Positions 21,001 to 30,221 of a stretch of DNA of 64,000 bases are shown in pieces. The position numbers were made by a program, and so were the translations under genes. Position 1 is the stretch's first letter. The number at the start of each line of letters is the position of its first letter. Where the stretch lies: the NCBI GenBank assembly GCA_032718475.1, contig JAUCBJ010001286.1, positions 95,255 to 159,254 of the forward strand, written 5' to 3'. The notes beneath the pieces are model-generated. The model worked only from the letters and a program-made list of their open reading frames with translations. It was not told where the DNA came from and did not search any database. This DNA is from Nemertoderma westbladi (Eukaryota; Xenacoelomorpha; Nemertodermatida; Nemertodermatidae).

Positions 21001-23837
21001 CCATGGCTGATCTCATGTCCTTCTTAGATGGTGAGGTAAAACTACAACTCATCAAGCAGTCCAGAGAGAAAACATCGGAAAATAAGGTAAGTGAGAAACC
21101 CGCTTCTAGGAGAAGAGTAACACCGGTGTGTTACACTGACGACGGCGAAAGCCAAGCTTCTCAAGAAGAGGACAGCGGGAAAGACACAGATCGATCTTAC
21201 TATGTTGACAAAACCTCAAAAGACGTAAGTAAATACAAGGCTCGAAACAACGATAGGAGAGAACAGGTTGCCAAGACCCCTCCTCAGTCTCCTAACAGAA
21301 TGCACCGAAGAAAATCCGAAGAAAAAACGAGAGTGCATCAAGTTACCCAAGGTAAAGTGAGTAACATAAAACCTAACTGTGCGCTGTGCGACGGGACCCA
21401 CCGTTTGAGTGCGTGTGCTGAATTTCTAAAGAAATCCCTTGTAGACAGATGTGCAGTCGTGTGGGACAAGCGGTTATGCTATAATTGCCTCAGACCAGGA
21501 CACCAACGGCGAACCTGTTACTCCGACATAAAGTGTGCAAAGTGTGGCGCGAAACATCACATCTTGTTACACAGTGAGTTCGAACGAGACAAACTGAGTC
21601 AGGTAAGTGAGCCCAAACTACATGTCCAATTCAGTGATGTAAACGACACTGATCAAGAATCTGAGATGGAAGGATTCTATACTGACGAATTCTCCGACGC
21701 CAACGAATCCTGTTATCTAATCAATACCGCAGTGTATCGAGCACTTACTTATGAAAAGGACACCAACAATGAGTTTCCCCCAACTACTTTTGCCAAACAA
21801 CCATCTTGGAAAGCTCCAACTTCCAACGTAGGAATCAGAGAATTTCCTGTAGTGCAGGTAAGAGTTCACGGTCCTAACAAAAGTTACATAGTGAACGCAC
21901 TCCTTGACTCCGGCAGCACAGGAACATTCATCGATCAAGAATTAGCCGAAGATATCTTTGCTGGACAACCCAAATTCCGGACTAAATTGAATATGTCAGG
22001 AATTATGCAGGTTTGGAAATCTACCTTAACGGCAGATTACTATGTAGGTGTGTTGTCCACCCCCCAGGATAAGTTAGGAGCACAAGGTATAAGGTCGGTA
22101 AAAATGGTGGCTATAAAGAACTTCGCTACTACTCAAGCAGACCTTTATAATTGGGATGAGGATGAGAGCATCCAACATCTTAAGATACCTCGATTCCAGA
22201 CAGATTATCCTGGAGTACAAATACTCATCGGCCAAAACGCGCATGAGGCGCTCGAAACATTGGAGAAACGGCCTGCTCAACCACAGCCACTGCAAACCTA
22301 TGCGGTAAGAACTAGAGTAGGTTGGTACTTTACTGGCCCTTCCCGCAGGACTCTCGAAGAGAGAATGCCACAAGAACAAACATACCAAGTAAACGATTGG
22401 GAAGGGGAGAGCAGTGATGTGGACGAACTAACTGAGGGAACACCGTACTCCTCAGATAATGACGACATCTACCAACTCTTCGATGAAGAGAACACAATCG
22501 ACCTACTTACAGAAAACCAAACTTGGAAAAATCAGGTGAACCTATGTCAACTGATTCGCCCATCGGAACCCATCGCTTACAATGACGAACTAAACGATGA
22601 GATAGAGCGCTACAACGCTAGAACTCGGGACGAACTAGCCGTACGATTCTTTACTCAGGAACTGGTAGAGCCCAATTCATATGATAAGGCTCTATCGATA
22701 GAAGAAGAAAGAGCCAAGCAAATCCAGGAAACAACTACACGTTTTTTAAGGGACCAAGGTAGATATGAAATCGGCCTACCATTTCGAAAACGAGAACCTA
22801 GATTTATAAATAACAGACCCTTGGCAGAGAAAAGAATCGCTCAATTACATCGACGCCTTACAGCTAATGCTTCAGCGAAAGAAATGTACCAAACTCAGCT
22901 GAAGAAATTTATAACAAAGGGATACGCGGAGCGAGTACCGGAAGGAACACCAGTGACTGAGAGAACGTATTACTTAACACATCATTACGTTCCCAAACCC
23001 GGTAAACCCCACGAAGTACGAGTCGTATTCGATGGCTCCGCCCTATATATGGGCCAATCCCTCAATTCCGAGTTTTTACCAGGACCCAACTTACTCCAAT
23101 CTTTGTTGGGAATACTTTTAAGATTAAGACAATATTCCATCGCGTTCGCCTCAGATATAGAAGGAATGTTCTTACAAGTCAAGGCGCTGGATAGAGATAG
23201 AGACAGCCTGAGATTTCTGTGGTGGCCTGAAGGAGACCTCAATCAGAAACCGGTAGAGTACTGGATGACCATCCAGGCTTTTGGAATCATATCAAGCCCT
23301 TCCAACGCCTGCTCCGTGGTGCGAACCACTGCGAATGACAACCGAGACTCCTTCTCAAAAGAAGTGATAGACAACATAAAACGCAATATATACATGGACG
23401 ACAATTTAAGGTCCCTTCCATCAGTAGAAGAAGCCATAGCTGTCGCGAAAGGAACGGTAGAGTGTTTGAAAAGAGGTGGATTTCGACTGACGAAATTCAC
23501 TAGCAACTCCCGTGAGTTTCTGGAAGCCATACCGGTAGAAGACCGAGGAACGAAAGACCTAGACTTAATAAAGGACGATCTTCCTGAAACCAAGACGCTA
23601 GGCTTGAAGTGGGACACTGAAAGAGACATCCTGTTTTTTCAGTTAAAACAGCGAGATAATCCAGTTCGGACCAAACGGATTTGTTTAAGTATCCTGAGCA
23701 CTTATTTCGACCCATTGGGATTTATTAGCCCAGTTATATTGATTGCTCGGAGTTTAGTACAACAAATGTGGCTTGAAAACCACTCATGGGACGATCCGCT
23801 TACTCATGGGACGATCCGCTTAAGGGAGAATTGTTAA
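18090..23837 (+). CDS. BEL/Pao Gag-Pol, first part (Gag, protease, reverse transcriptase), ends at a frameshift
   Basis: The product is 1,915 residues from ATG at 18090 (A at -3). Residues about 367-504 are Ala/Glu/Lys-rich coiled coil made of KAAEAE repeats, and a second coil is at about 664-720. Then follow the DUF1759-type Gag region (about 815-955), three zinc knuckles (C1097 CX2CX3HX4C, C1130 CX2CX4HX4C, C1149), and an aspartic protease with active-site DSG at 1273. The reverse transcriptase has catalytic Asp1689 and YMDD at 1768-1771, and is followed by the start of the Pao A17 region. Gag and Pol share one frame, as in other BEL elements. The natural frame ends at about 23801. The last residues to the stop are read out of frame because of a 20-bp direct duplication. 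The roughly 800 residues before DUF1759 are unusually long. Confidence 0.93.
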   Translation: MSDTQQNLSDSLIDTTICDTDRSVERLRKEFSSPPTERKVIPPVEVSDPKLIQHRRSIIGTRAQVKRNQEAAVPQQQQPSQETCSQRSDSSSNSDTVELTPERGLQMAAKAYSDPLLTLPAAVLTTILIAVEEHQADWARSKRATQDNYAGYAREELMSIVESQWNFPGPGLPLDLSEATWEDIHRMGVTKDTMDPAVWKRSAAGYVQGFFGSLERLEERLFRQPQGPQEQEELLYQVRERTLRIRLILSAFEETSKRRQDTSLQVAVKTWFQRVGLKVQETDQWKSQLSERLTYEEPTDVTLSQVEGEETAERPQMRDAIDIYLSDYQRFLGDEELRRWLSGLSPNSEGTQRVLDSIDAEMLAANQAEFDEKLRLTRVQEELVKKKRIEDRKAAAVTAAMAEVEAERKAAAAEVEAERKAAAAEAEVERKAAEAERKAAAAEAEAERKAAEAERKAAAAEAEAERKAAKAVAEAERRASEETTQLELENLQETQDNINKQLTASHMQMMRKSTPKRQGYTSSEESETTDPEGGGNRSRLSRRRKTSYRHKLPDLPPAVRRQLASTDLSSIEPTDQIIKVKKLPTIVDEPEIIRPVVPKVTPVLETPVLPELNSKFPLHSTTLPVPGRTVHENIPVLEAEREIKDLSPVVPRQPATMLATPASAVEWVEEGRRGMNLLLGQMQETVQQLKGTVREGRAELQEVQQSIALERDKLVNIQKGIPIPPVKLCQPVRSEVLHAQGVEPTRIYTASEVETPIANPIKGDYRPVINDIPYRPDNDPRNLYTDNSILNNTMAQESFTRQMARTEARQAVKVGEIVKFNGDEMKWLPFNEYYKDSIQNSVLSNGEKLRFLIKCLEGPPRLMALKFIGHPEGLRQVWDTLNIRYGNKDNIAKYLYAKLVAPRHFLSSGIIEFSDEIQEICRQLDWLGKSHEYQSSMVIGAVVSTLPKGGVCTRWDKKVLYMNEQQRRSPTMADLMSFLDGEVKLQLIKQSREKTSENKVSEKPASRRRVTPVCYTDDGESQASQEEDSGKDTDRSYYVDKTSKDVSKYKARNNDRREQVAKTPPQSPNRMHRRKSEEKTRVHQVTQGKVSNIKPNCALCDGTHRLSACAEFLKKSLVDRCAVVWDKRLCYNCLRPGHQRRTCYSDIKCAKCGAKHHILLHSEFERDKLSQVSEPKLHVQFSDVNDTDQESEMEGFYTDEFSDANESCYLINTAVYRALTYEKDTNNEFPPTTFAKQPSWKAPTSNVGIREFPVVQVRVHGPNKSYIVNALLDSGSTGTFIDQELAEDIFAGQPKFRTKLNMSGIMQVWKSTLTADYYVGVLSTPQDKLGAQGIRSVKMVAIKNFATTQADLYNWDEDESIQHLKIPRFQTDYPGVQILIGQNAHEALETLEKRPAQPQPLQTYAVRTRVGWYFTGPSRRTLEERMPQEQTYQVNDWEGESSDVDELTEGTPYSSDNDDIYQLFDEENTIDLLTENQTWKNQVNLCQLIRPSEPIAYNDELNDEIERYNARTRDELAVRFFTQELVEPNSYDKALSIEEERAKQIQETTTRFLRDQGRYEIGLPFRKREPRFINNRPLAEKRIAQLHRRLTANASAKEMYQTQLKKFITKGYAERVPEGTPVTERTYYLTHHYVPKPGKPHEVRVVFDGSALYMGQSLNSEFLPGPNLLQSLLGILLRLRQYSIAFASDIEGMFLQVKALDRDRDSLRFLWWPEGDLNQKPVEYWMTIQAFGIISSPSNACSVVRTTANDNRDSFSKEVIDNIKRNIYMDDNLRSLPSVEEAIAVAKGTVECLKRGGFRLTKFTSNSREFLEAIPVEDRGTKDLDLIKDDLPETKTLGLKWDTERDILFFQLKQRDNPVRTKRICLSILSTYFDPLGFISPVILIARSLVQQMWLENHSWDDPLTHGTIRLRENC
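19290..19515 (+). repeat. Coding tandem repeat in Gag (AERKAAEAE-type)
   Basis: Units with GAAAGAAA(A/G)GCAGC and GCGGCGGCAGAAGCAGAA are reiterated in frame, giving an Ala/Glu/Lys/Arg coiled coil. Reverse-strand open frames here are artefacts of the repeat. Confidence 0.9.
23782..23821 (+). repeat. 20-bp direct duplication that breaks the pol frame
   Basis: ACTCATGGGACGATCCGCTT occurs twice back to back. Because 20 is not a multiple of three, the upstream frame runs into a stop 16 bases later, while the rest of pol continues in another frame. It is either a real inactivating mutation or an assembly error. Confidence 0.92.
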
Positions 23838-25846
23838 AGAAATGGATGAAATGGGAAGATTCTCTACCTGCCATCGAGAACTTTATAATTTCCCGTGCAT
23901 ATTTTGGCCATGTTCTTCCTACGTATTCTTATCAACTCCATGTGTTTGGAGACGCCAGCGACATGGGAATAGGTATAGTAGCATATCTGCGAGTCGAAAC
24001 TCCGGATGGAATCAAAGTCGCCTTGGTTACCTCTAAGGCATTGATTAACAACGAGTTAAAAGTTCCTCGAGCGGAGTTAAAGGCGGCTTTATACGCTACA
24101 GCCATCGGCCGGAACGTAACGGAACAAATCGACTATCCACTGGAGAAAACGGTTTATTGGACCGACGCTTTACTCGTGTTGGAGTATCTAACCAATGAAG
24201 TCTGTCAGTTCAGCGTTTTTGTTACTAACAGAGTAGCTATTATTCTTAGTCGCACAAAGATAGATCAATGGAGACATTGCCCTGGTACGATTAATCCAGC
24301 CGATATTGCCTCCAGGGGAGCAACTCCACAGGAACTGATAGATACTCCAGATTGGTTGGGTGGACCCGACTTCCTGAGCAAGGAAGAGGATGAATGGCCT
24401 CCTCACCTTACTACGGCAGAGATTAGACAAGCCAAGGGAGCGGAGACAGTCAAACCTAAAACCCGGGCGAGTAAATCGAAGTTATTTAAACCGACTATCG
24501 ATCTATCTGTATTACATACTTCCGGGAATGATGCTTCGGATCCACAATCCCTCAACACAAATAAGTCTGTTGTGGAAATTAGAGATAGAGATTGGAAATC
24601 TGGAATACCAGACGTCTCGCAAGGAATCTCACCCATGCTGCAGAGAGCAATGCATCATTACAGTTCCTGGAATCGGCTCTGTAAAGCCGTCACATATTTG
24701 AGACGATGTTTTCATCATCACTACTCCAGGACGAAGACCACTAGTGATAACGCTCCATTGACATCTGCACAAGTTCATGTTATTAAAAATTTACCCAAAT
24801 ATAAGACATCTGACCGTTTTCTAAAGGAGAAAATTAGTCACCAGGAGCATGAAGAAACCAATAAGCAGATACTGAGACTCCTGCAATGCTATGAGGATTC
24901 CGAAAAGTATTTCCTGTTGTTGAGAAATTTGCAGATGCGCTTAAGGGATCGATTCTCGAGCACAATGATAGATGGGCTAATACGTGTTGGAGGAAGACTC
25001 ACCAATGCGCCCTTATCCTTTGACACCAAATTCCCCATACTTATTAGAAATCTTGAAGTACAAATCAAGATGATTGTAGATGTTCACAGTAAACTTTATC
25101 ATGCTGGTAGAGAACGAATTCTTAGCGAAATTCGAACTCGCTATTATTTTGATAAACCCCGTAGAGCTCTGAACCAAGTTCTTAGGAACTGCATACCCTG
25201 TAGGAAAGCATTCAGTAGGCCTTTAACACAGCGAGAGGCAGAATTACCTAGGGAACGAGTAAGCTTCTATGAACCACCTTTTACTAATACTGGTGTAGAT
25301 TTATTTGGCCCTATTGAAGTATATCGTGCTAGGACTATAGTCAAGAGATGGTGTGTCATCTTCGTGTGCACGACTTGTAGAGCCATCCATCTCGATATGG
25401 TGAACGATCTATCTACCAACAGCTTCGTCTTAAGTTTACGACGACAGATCGCTCGCTTCGGGACGAGTAATACCATGAGATCGGATAAGGGAACGAACTT
25501 CATTGGTGCCAACAACGAAATACAGGCTTACGTGAAGGACTGGAACCAAAGACAGGTGGACGACCAGCTAAGGATAACAGCGTCTAGCTGGACCTTCAAT
25601 GCCGCCGACGCCCCTTGGTGGGGAGGAAGTTGGGAGAGATTAATTCGAAGTGTCAAAACCGCATTTCACTTTATAGTGCCATGCCGCGCGTATCTCACCG
25701 ACGAACTTTTGCGGACATTAATGGAGGAAATAGCTGCCTATCTCAACGAGAGACCGCTTATGCCAGTCTCATCGAGTCCCGATTCCTTGGAAGCTCTAAC
25801 ACCCGCGCACTTCCTACTGAAGAAACCTGTAGCCATTACATCATAG
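23786..25846 (+). CDS. BEL/Pao Pol, second part (RNase H, integrase)
   Basis: The open frame is 686 codons. It holds RNase H (LHVFGDASDMG, then PRAELKAAL and VYWTDA), an H2C2 integrase zinc finger (HSKLYHAGRERIL...CIPC), and the integrase core: VDLFGP (first Asp), RSDKGTNF (second Asp), and GGSWERLIRSVK (Glu). The ATG shown is created by the duplication and is probably not a real start. The frame stops just after LTPAHFLL, without the DUF5641 domain that normally closes BEL integrases. Confidence 0.92.
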   Translation: MGRSAYSWDDPLKGELLKKWMKWEDSLPAIENFIISRAYFGHVLPTYSYQLHVFGDASDMGIGIVAYLRVETPDGIKVALVTSKALINNELKVPRAELKAALYATAIGRNVTEQIDYPLEKTVYWTDALLVLEYLTNEVCQFSVFVTNRVAIILSRTKIDQWRHCPGTINPADIASRGATPQELIDTPDWLGGPDFLSKEEDEWPPHLTTAEIRQAKGAETVKPKTRASKSKLFKPTIDLSVLHTSGNDASDPQSLNTNKSVVEIRDRDWKSGIPDVSQGISPMLQRAMHHYSSWNRLCKAVTYLRRCFHHHYSRTKTTSDNAPLTSAQVHVIKNLPKYKTSDRFLKEKISHQEHEETNKQILRLLQCYEDSEKYFLLLRNLQMRLRDRFSSTMIDGLIRVGGRLTNAPLSFDTKFPILIRNLEVQIKMIVDVHSKLYHAGRERILSEIRTRYYFDKPRRALNQVLRNCIPCRKAFSRPLTQREAELPRERVSFYEPPFTNTGVDLFGPIEVYRARTIVKRWCVIFVCTTCRAIHLDMVNDLSTNSFVLSLRRQIARFGTSNTMRSDKGTNFIGANNEIQAYVKDWNQRQVDDQLRITASSWTFNAADAPWWGGSWERLIRSVKTAFHFIVPCRAYLTDELLRTLMEEIAAYLNERPLMPVSSSPDSLEALTPAHFLLKKPVAITS

Positions 25847-26847
25847 AATGGTATCAAGGTCCACAGTGTCTCACTGCGTACGATTATCGACATGCCAACT
25901 ATGTTTCTAGGCAACGTTGTCGGTTATGCGCATCGAGAGACCACGATACGCCCATGGACACCAACGTCCGCTGTTCCTATTTCCAAGACCAACCGACTAT
26001 GGAAATTTATTGCGCATATTGCAGACTCAATAACTTGCATATCTTTGCGGTTTGCCCTCAATTTATGACTCAATGTCACCATTGTCAATTAAAGGGACAT
26101 GCCAGTTTCGACTGCCCTTTTAATCACGATTTGGAAAGCGTAGATGAAATGATCACACTACGTTACATCAGAGCTTGGGAAGCGAACGCTGATTTACATT
26201 GTGATTCGCGCCATCGCTATTATCCCGGACGCGCTTACGAAGGAGTTTATGCGTTCCATCCTTATCTATTTGCTTCGGTTGAACAGAAATCACGCATATC
26301 AAGTTACGAGCTACTGAAGCGCGTCGGAGAATGTATTTCACCCAAATTCGTACGCAAATTCCTCAGGAGTGTTAATCCTAGCGACCTTCATTCCTATAAC
26401 TTAATCAATTATATCCGTCAGGATCCGGACTATGGAGACTTGTTTGTTAACTCACACCCCGAGTTACAGGAAGTATATCGACGGCCTTACGAATACCGAG
26501 CCCGCGAACGTGAGTTGGAAAGGACCATTAAACCCCGGAGGTTTCTAACTGCCTATGGTCCACCCACGGCCCTCGTTCAGACCACTCGTAAAGGACCCGT
26601 AAGAGCGGCTGTCTTGAAACGAGCTCTCAAAGCCGTTAGACCCCTCTCCCCTGACGTTGATGTCAATCAACCCGGTACTTCGACTGGCGGATACACCGAC
26701 CATAATCCTACACCCTCTGATGCAATCATATTGCACCCTTCACCCAGGAGTTATAGCCCTCCTTGTAAAGTGGCTCGCCCCAAAGAGAAAAGGACTCTGG
26801 CTAGCTTTAAAAAACTGCGTAAACGCCGTCCGCGCAAGAAAGACTGA
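25681..26847 (+). CDS. BEL ORF3: novel zinc-knuckle protein with a basic tail
   Basis: The first in-frame ATG at 25681 gives 388 residues, overlapping pol by 166 nt in the -1 frame. The frame is already open from about 25615. A canonical CCHC knuckle is at C132-C135-H140-C145 (CX2CX4HX4C). A near-canonical one is at C111-C114-H120-C125, and a looser Cys/His cluster is at C80-C98. The last ~25 residues are strongly basic (KKLRKRRPRKKD), like a nuclear-localisation or nucleic-acid-binding tail. There is no signal peptide or hydrophobic segment, so it is not an envelope protein. It occupies the place of both DUF5641 and env. It may be made by -1 frameshifting from pol or by internal initiation. 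I do not recognise a family. A nucleic-acid chaperone or second nucleocapsid is an inference. Confidence 0.75.
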   Translation: MPRVSHRRTFADINGGNSCLSQRETAYASLIESRFLGSSNTRALPTEETCSHYIIEWYQGPQCLTAYDYRHANYVSRQRCRLCASRDHDTPMDTNVRCSYFQDQPTMEIYCAYCRLNNLHIFAVCPQFMTQCHHCQLKGHASFDCPFNHDLESVDEMITLRYIRAWEANADLHCDSRHRYYPGRAYEGVYAFHPYLFASVEQKSRISSYELLKRVGECISPKFVRKFLRSVNPSDLHSYNLINYIRQDPDYGDLFVNSHPELQEVYRRPYEYRARERELERTIKPRRFLTAYGPPTALVQTTRKGPVRAAVLKRALKAVRPLSPDVDVNQPGTSTGGYTDHNPTPSDAIILHPSPRSYSPPCKVARPKEKRTLASFKKLRKRRPRKKD

Positions 26848-26915
26848 CTGTTTAGAGTATTTACGTATATTAGAAACTGTGATTTTGTATATTTTATAGA
26901 CTCAAATCCCATTTT

Positions 26916-26925
26916 CTGGGAGCGG
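26916..26925 (+). promoter_or_regulatory. Probable polypurine tract
   Basis: CTGGGAGCGG directly abuts the right LTR and is the only purine-rich run there, the expected place for plus-strand priming. It is short and contains one internal C. Confidence 0.45.
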
Positions 26926-28169
26926 TGTAAAAGCTTCTGTGGGATATAACTGGCCCTTTTGCTTCGCAATCCAGTTTCCCCCCTAGGCGCTGGAATACTC
27001 TAAAAGGCTCTCTAACTATATATATAATTTCCCCTCGCCCGCAAGGTACCGTTATAGGTGTTTTAACGGACATAAAAGTCATTCTTCTATATACGTGTTT
27101 TGGCGGACATGGTAAGGCAAAAAACCCGCAATGCACCAAATACCTTTACACAGCTTATCCTTGATGATTCAGATTACGACATCTAACAGCTGGTTGCTGA
27201 CATGGGAACAGCCATTGGACACGTAGTTCTTTGTTTAGCTTAAGCCAATCAGAGCGATTTTTTCTGTCGATGTGGAGATATTCGGCCGATCATACTAGGA
27301 GTGTTCAGTCTTACTGTTTTTTCTTGATACTGTTGTGTTGTTGCTATCTAGGCCAGGAACACCGGCTCTAGAGTCAATTCGTTTTCATACTTTTAGAAGA
27401 AACATTAGTAGGCTTAAGATTATAGAGCGTATAACTGTTATCAACTCACATATCAGTCCAGTTCATATCATATCTTAACCTACCGTCTTAATGCTGTTTA
27501 CTGTTGTGTTTTGGTTGAATATTATTTGGAGAACATATATAAAGAACCCAAATTTCCCAATTTTCTTGATACACTACAGGTTAGAGAGACGGGTTATATA
27601 TAGCGATTGCGACTTATATTATTGTGGTTTGTAGTGAATTTAATGCTATTTGATAAGCGCTACATGAGTCCGTTGCTGTTCTCTTTATATATGATAAAAT
27701 TCATTGACGGTCGGCAAATTAGTGAGCAGTATTGTGTGTTACCGGTAGCGTGCATGATTGTGGCTGATAACTAAGCATTTCCTAAAGAATGCGCCTCATA
27801 CGTGAATCATAAGCCTTACCGACTTACCGTTGTGATTAGTATAAGTCATATCTCTGTTTACTTAGATAGAGCGCCACGTCCTAAAGGAACTGTTAATATT
27901 TCCCGAAAGTGAATAATATTGGTCAGAAATTATTTATTAACGATCAATCGAATAATACAGTAAGCTTACACTGCAATAATAATCTAAGCCCTCAGAATCC
28001 AGTCTCCCGGGTATATCCAGCGGGTGAATGGACGCGCACTAGGCTGGCTTCTGCTAATGTTGTGTTTATTGGTATTAAATATTTGTCATCTTCTAAAGTC
28101 TATTTATAAACCAAAAGACATATAAATTTTGGCAGGTTAAACTGCTAAAGGTCTTCAAAAGCGCGTACA
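26926..28169 (+). repeat. 3' LTR of the BEL/Pao element
   Basis: 1,244 bp, the same length as the left LTR. The only difference seen by eye is G at 27856 against A at 15542. Confidence 0.96.
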
Positions 28170-28174
28170 AATCA
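28170..28174. repeat. Target-site duplication AATCA, right copy
   Basis: AATCA follows the terminal CA of the right LTR and matches the 5 bp before the left LTR. Confidence 0.85.
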
Positions 28175-28484
28175 CTACAGTTAGGTATATGGCTTGTACA
28201 ACTACAGTACAGTACGATAATCATAGTGCAATTGTTACTGTTTAACACAATATAGGCAATTTAGTACATAATATACGCCATTTAGTACATAATATAATAT
28301 ACGCAATTTTAGTGTTAAATATTAAATATTTACAACAATGTTCAATTCTCAGTTGAAATAAAATGAATATAGAACGTAATTGATACAGAAACTAAGAACA
28401 TAATTGAATATAATATAATATACAGTATAAGCGTTATAATACTCCAGTTAAATAAAAATAATAAAATGGTAATGGTAGCCGACA
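28175..28484. other. AT-rich noncoding stretch after the BEL element
   Basis: No gene. The sequence is repetitive at low complexity, with the phrases TTTAGTACATAATATA and ATATACGCA(A/T)TTT recurring. Confidence 0.5.
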
Positions 28485-28795
28485 GCAAGTCGGTAGCAGA
28501 CACCATGTCGGCAGACACTATGTCGGCACTATGTCAGACACTAGATCGGCTGTCTGCTGTAGGTTGACTGCCGTCGGTTTGTCTGCTATTGGTTTATCTG
28601 CTTTCTGCTCTGTAAGTTGACTTGTTGCTGTCGCCTGTCTACCGTCGGTTTGTCTGCTGTCAGTTTTCTGTTGTCGCGGTTGTCTGCCGTCGGTTGTCTG
28701 CTGTCGTTTGTCTGCTGTTGGCTGTCATCGGTTGTTGGATGTCGGTTTTCTGCTGTTTGGCTGTCTACTGTCGGTTGCCTGATGAATTTCACAGA
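28485..28795. repeat. TCTGCTGTCGGTTG minisatellite
   Basis: Diverged units around GTCGGTTTGTCTGCTGT are tandemly repeated. They are the reverse complement of the minisatellite at 13213-13437. An upstream part has GACACTATGTCGGC units. Open frames are repeat artefacts. Confidence 0.8.
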
Positions 28796-29629
28796 CGTTA
28801 TACAGCATTAGTTACTTTACAGTAGGTACGGTACCGAACCAACATTATTTCATTAACTTCTGCAACAAAGCCGCTAGAAAGAAGATATTTTTTCCCCTTC
28901 GTTCCGAAATAGGGACCCCCATGCTGCCATGGCCCTTTGTTGGGTTAAGGACCCATATACTCGGCTACTGTATGGCCGACAAGGCAGATATGGTAATCTG
29001 ACTCTGACAATGGCTGGTTCGGATTAGAGCGCTGGCATAGAGCGCCGTATTGATGTTTGCACTATTGTGTATTATTTTAACCAGCGATTTACCTATTAAA
29101 TCTATATTAAATGTAAAAAAAATTAACTATGCTCTTTCAATACAAAACATGCTGGCTTACCCTGACATGTACTCATGTACAGGATGTACTATATTATTGT
29201 AATAAAGCCTAGAATTTAGTAAATTTAACCAAAAAAATATTTAACTTTCTTTCGTCGGAAAAAAGTAAATTAGGCCTATTGCAATCCTGAAGTATGGGTT
29301 TACTTTCTCACTAAGCTGCTAAGTGCTAAGGAAAAGGACTCCTTTTTAGATCGATTTTGAGGTAGGCATATATTCGTGCGCAAAAGTAACAAAATTTCAA
29401 AAACATGAAAAAAACATAATAAAAACATATTGCTTTACATTCACGATCAGACATTAGCGTACACTGCTGCATTGAGACTGTTACACTGTTACCCCATCCT
29501 ACTGCCTACCGCCCGCCCCTTACTGCCTTACGTCCTCACAATCTCTGGTCTTACCATACTGCCATAGGCCTAGTGCAGTACAACAGTAGTTTAGCACTAC
29601 TGCACTACGGTACATAACTAGGCAAAGTA
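28796..29629. other. Noncoding stretch, nothing recognised
   Basis: AT-rich sequence without ORFs or clear repeats. Adjacent CTTACTGCC and CCTACTGCC phrases near 29500 are the only local repetition. Confidence 0.5.
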
Positions 29630-30063
29630 CAGTCAGGAACACTGGTCACAATGTCCAATTTACAGCCAGAATGTGTCCGCGGAAAACGCTCTCAGAGTGA
29701 AATTTCTCCATAGAAAACAATGCTAAATTTCATTTGAAAACCGGCAGTGCTGCAGTGAAATTTTAACATTGGCATTCTAAAAATTATGCCATTAGAATCA
29801 CCATAAAATTCTGTATAGGCCTAAATTAATTTGAGAATTAGAATCTCATCGTTGGGATAACTATCATAATATTAAAAATAAAAATGTGCCCAGCTTCTGC
29901 TTTGAGTACTAGTGGAGTTACAGCCAAAATATGTCCGGAAATATAATCGCAGCCTGTGAAGGACAAATACAGAAATAGTGGCTGCACGGACACTTTCTGG
30001 CTGTAAATATGTGGACAATTTTTGGCTGAGCTTCAGCCAGAAAGTGACCAGTGTTCCTAACTG
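29630..30063. mobile_element. MITE-like inverted-repeat element, about 434 bp
   Basis: The 20-bp ends CAGTCAGGAACACTGGTCAC and (reverse) CAGTTAGGAACACTGGTCAC differ by one base. Subterminal boxes TTACAGCCAGAATGTGTCC and GGACACTTTCTGGCTGTAA are also inverted. There is no coding capacity. It sits about 160 bp upstream of the DHHC gene. Confidence 0.75.
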
Positions 30064-30221
30064 ACTGACTGAAGTTGCGTACCGTAGGCCTGTCTGCCTG
30101 TAGGCCTAATAGAAAACACCTCAACTTCTAAAACTAAACTAAAACTATACCAGTATACGTACGTATACCAGTATACGGTATTATTTCATTCAGTACCGGT
30201 ATTGATGATCGAAGCTGAAAA

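Larger units (their letters stand above)
14612..28169 (+). mobile_element. Complete BEL/Pao LTR retrotransposon, 13.56 kb
   Basis: Two 1,244-bp LTRs beginning TG and ending CA bound a 2.2-kb leader, a gag-pol coding region and an extra ORF. The domain order is DUF1759-type Gag, CCHC knuckles, aspartic protease, reverse transcriptase, Pao-type A17 region, RNase H, H2C2 integrase zinc finger, integrase core, which is diagnostic of BEL/Pao. A 5-bp direct duplication (AATCA) flanks the element, as usual for this superfamily. The LTRs differ at only one base by eye (A at 15542, G at 27856), so insertion is recent. The element is longer than typical BEL elements because of an extended Gag, a long repeat-rich leader and a third ORF. 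A 20-bp duplication breaks the pol frame. Confidence 0.96.

Noticed and set aside
25681-26847. ORF3 of the BEL element as an envelope gene
   Set aside because: No signal peptide, no transmembrane segment and no glycoprotein-like cysteine layout. It has zinc knuckles and a basic tail instead.
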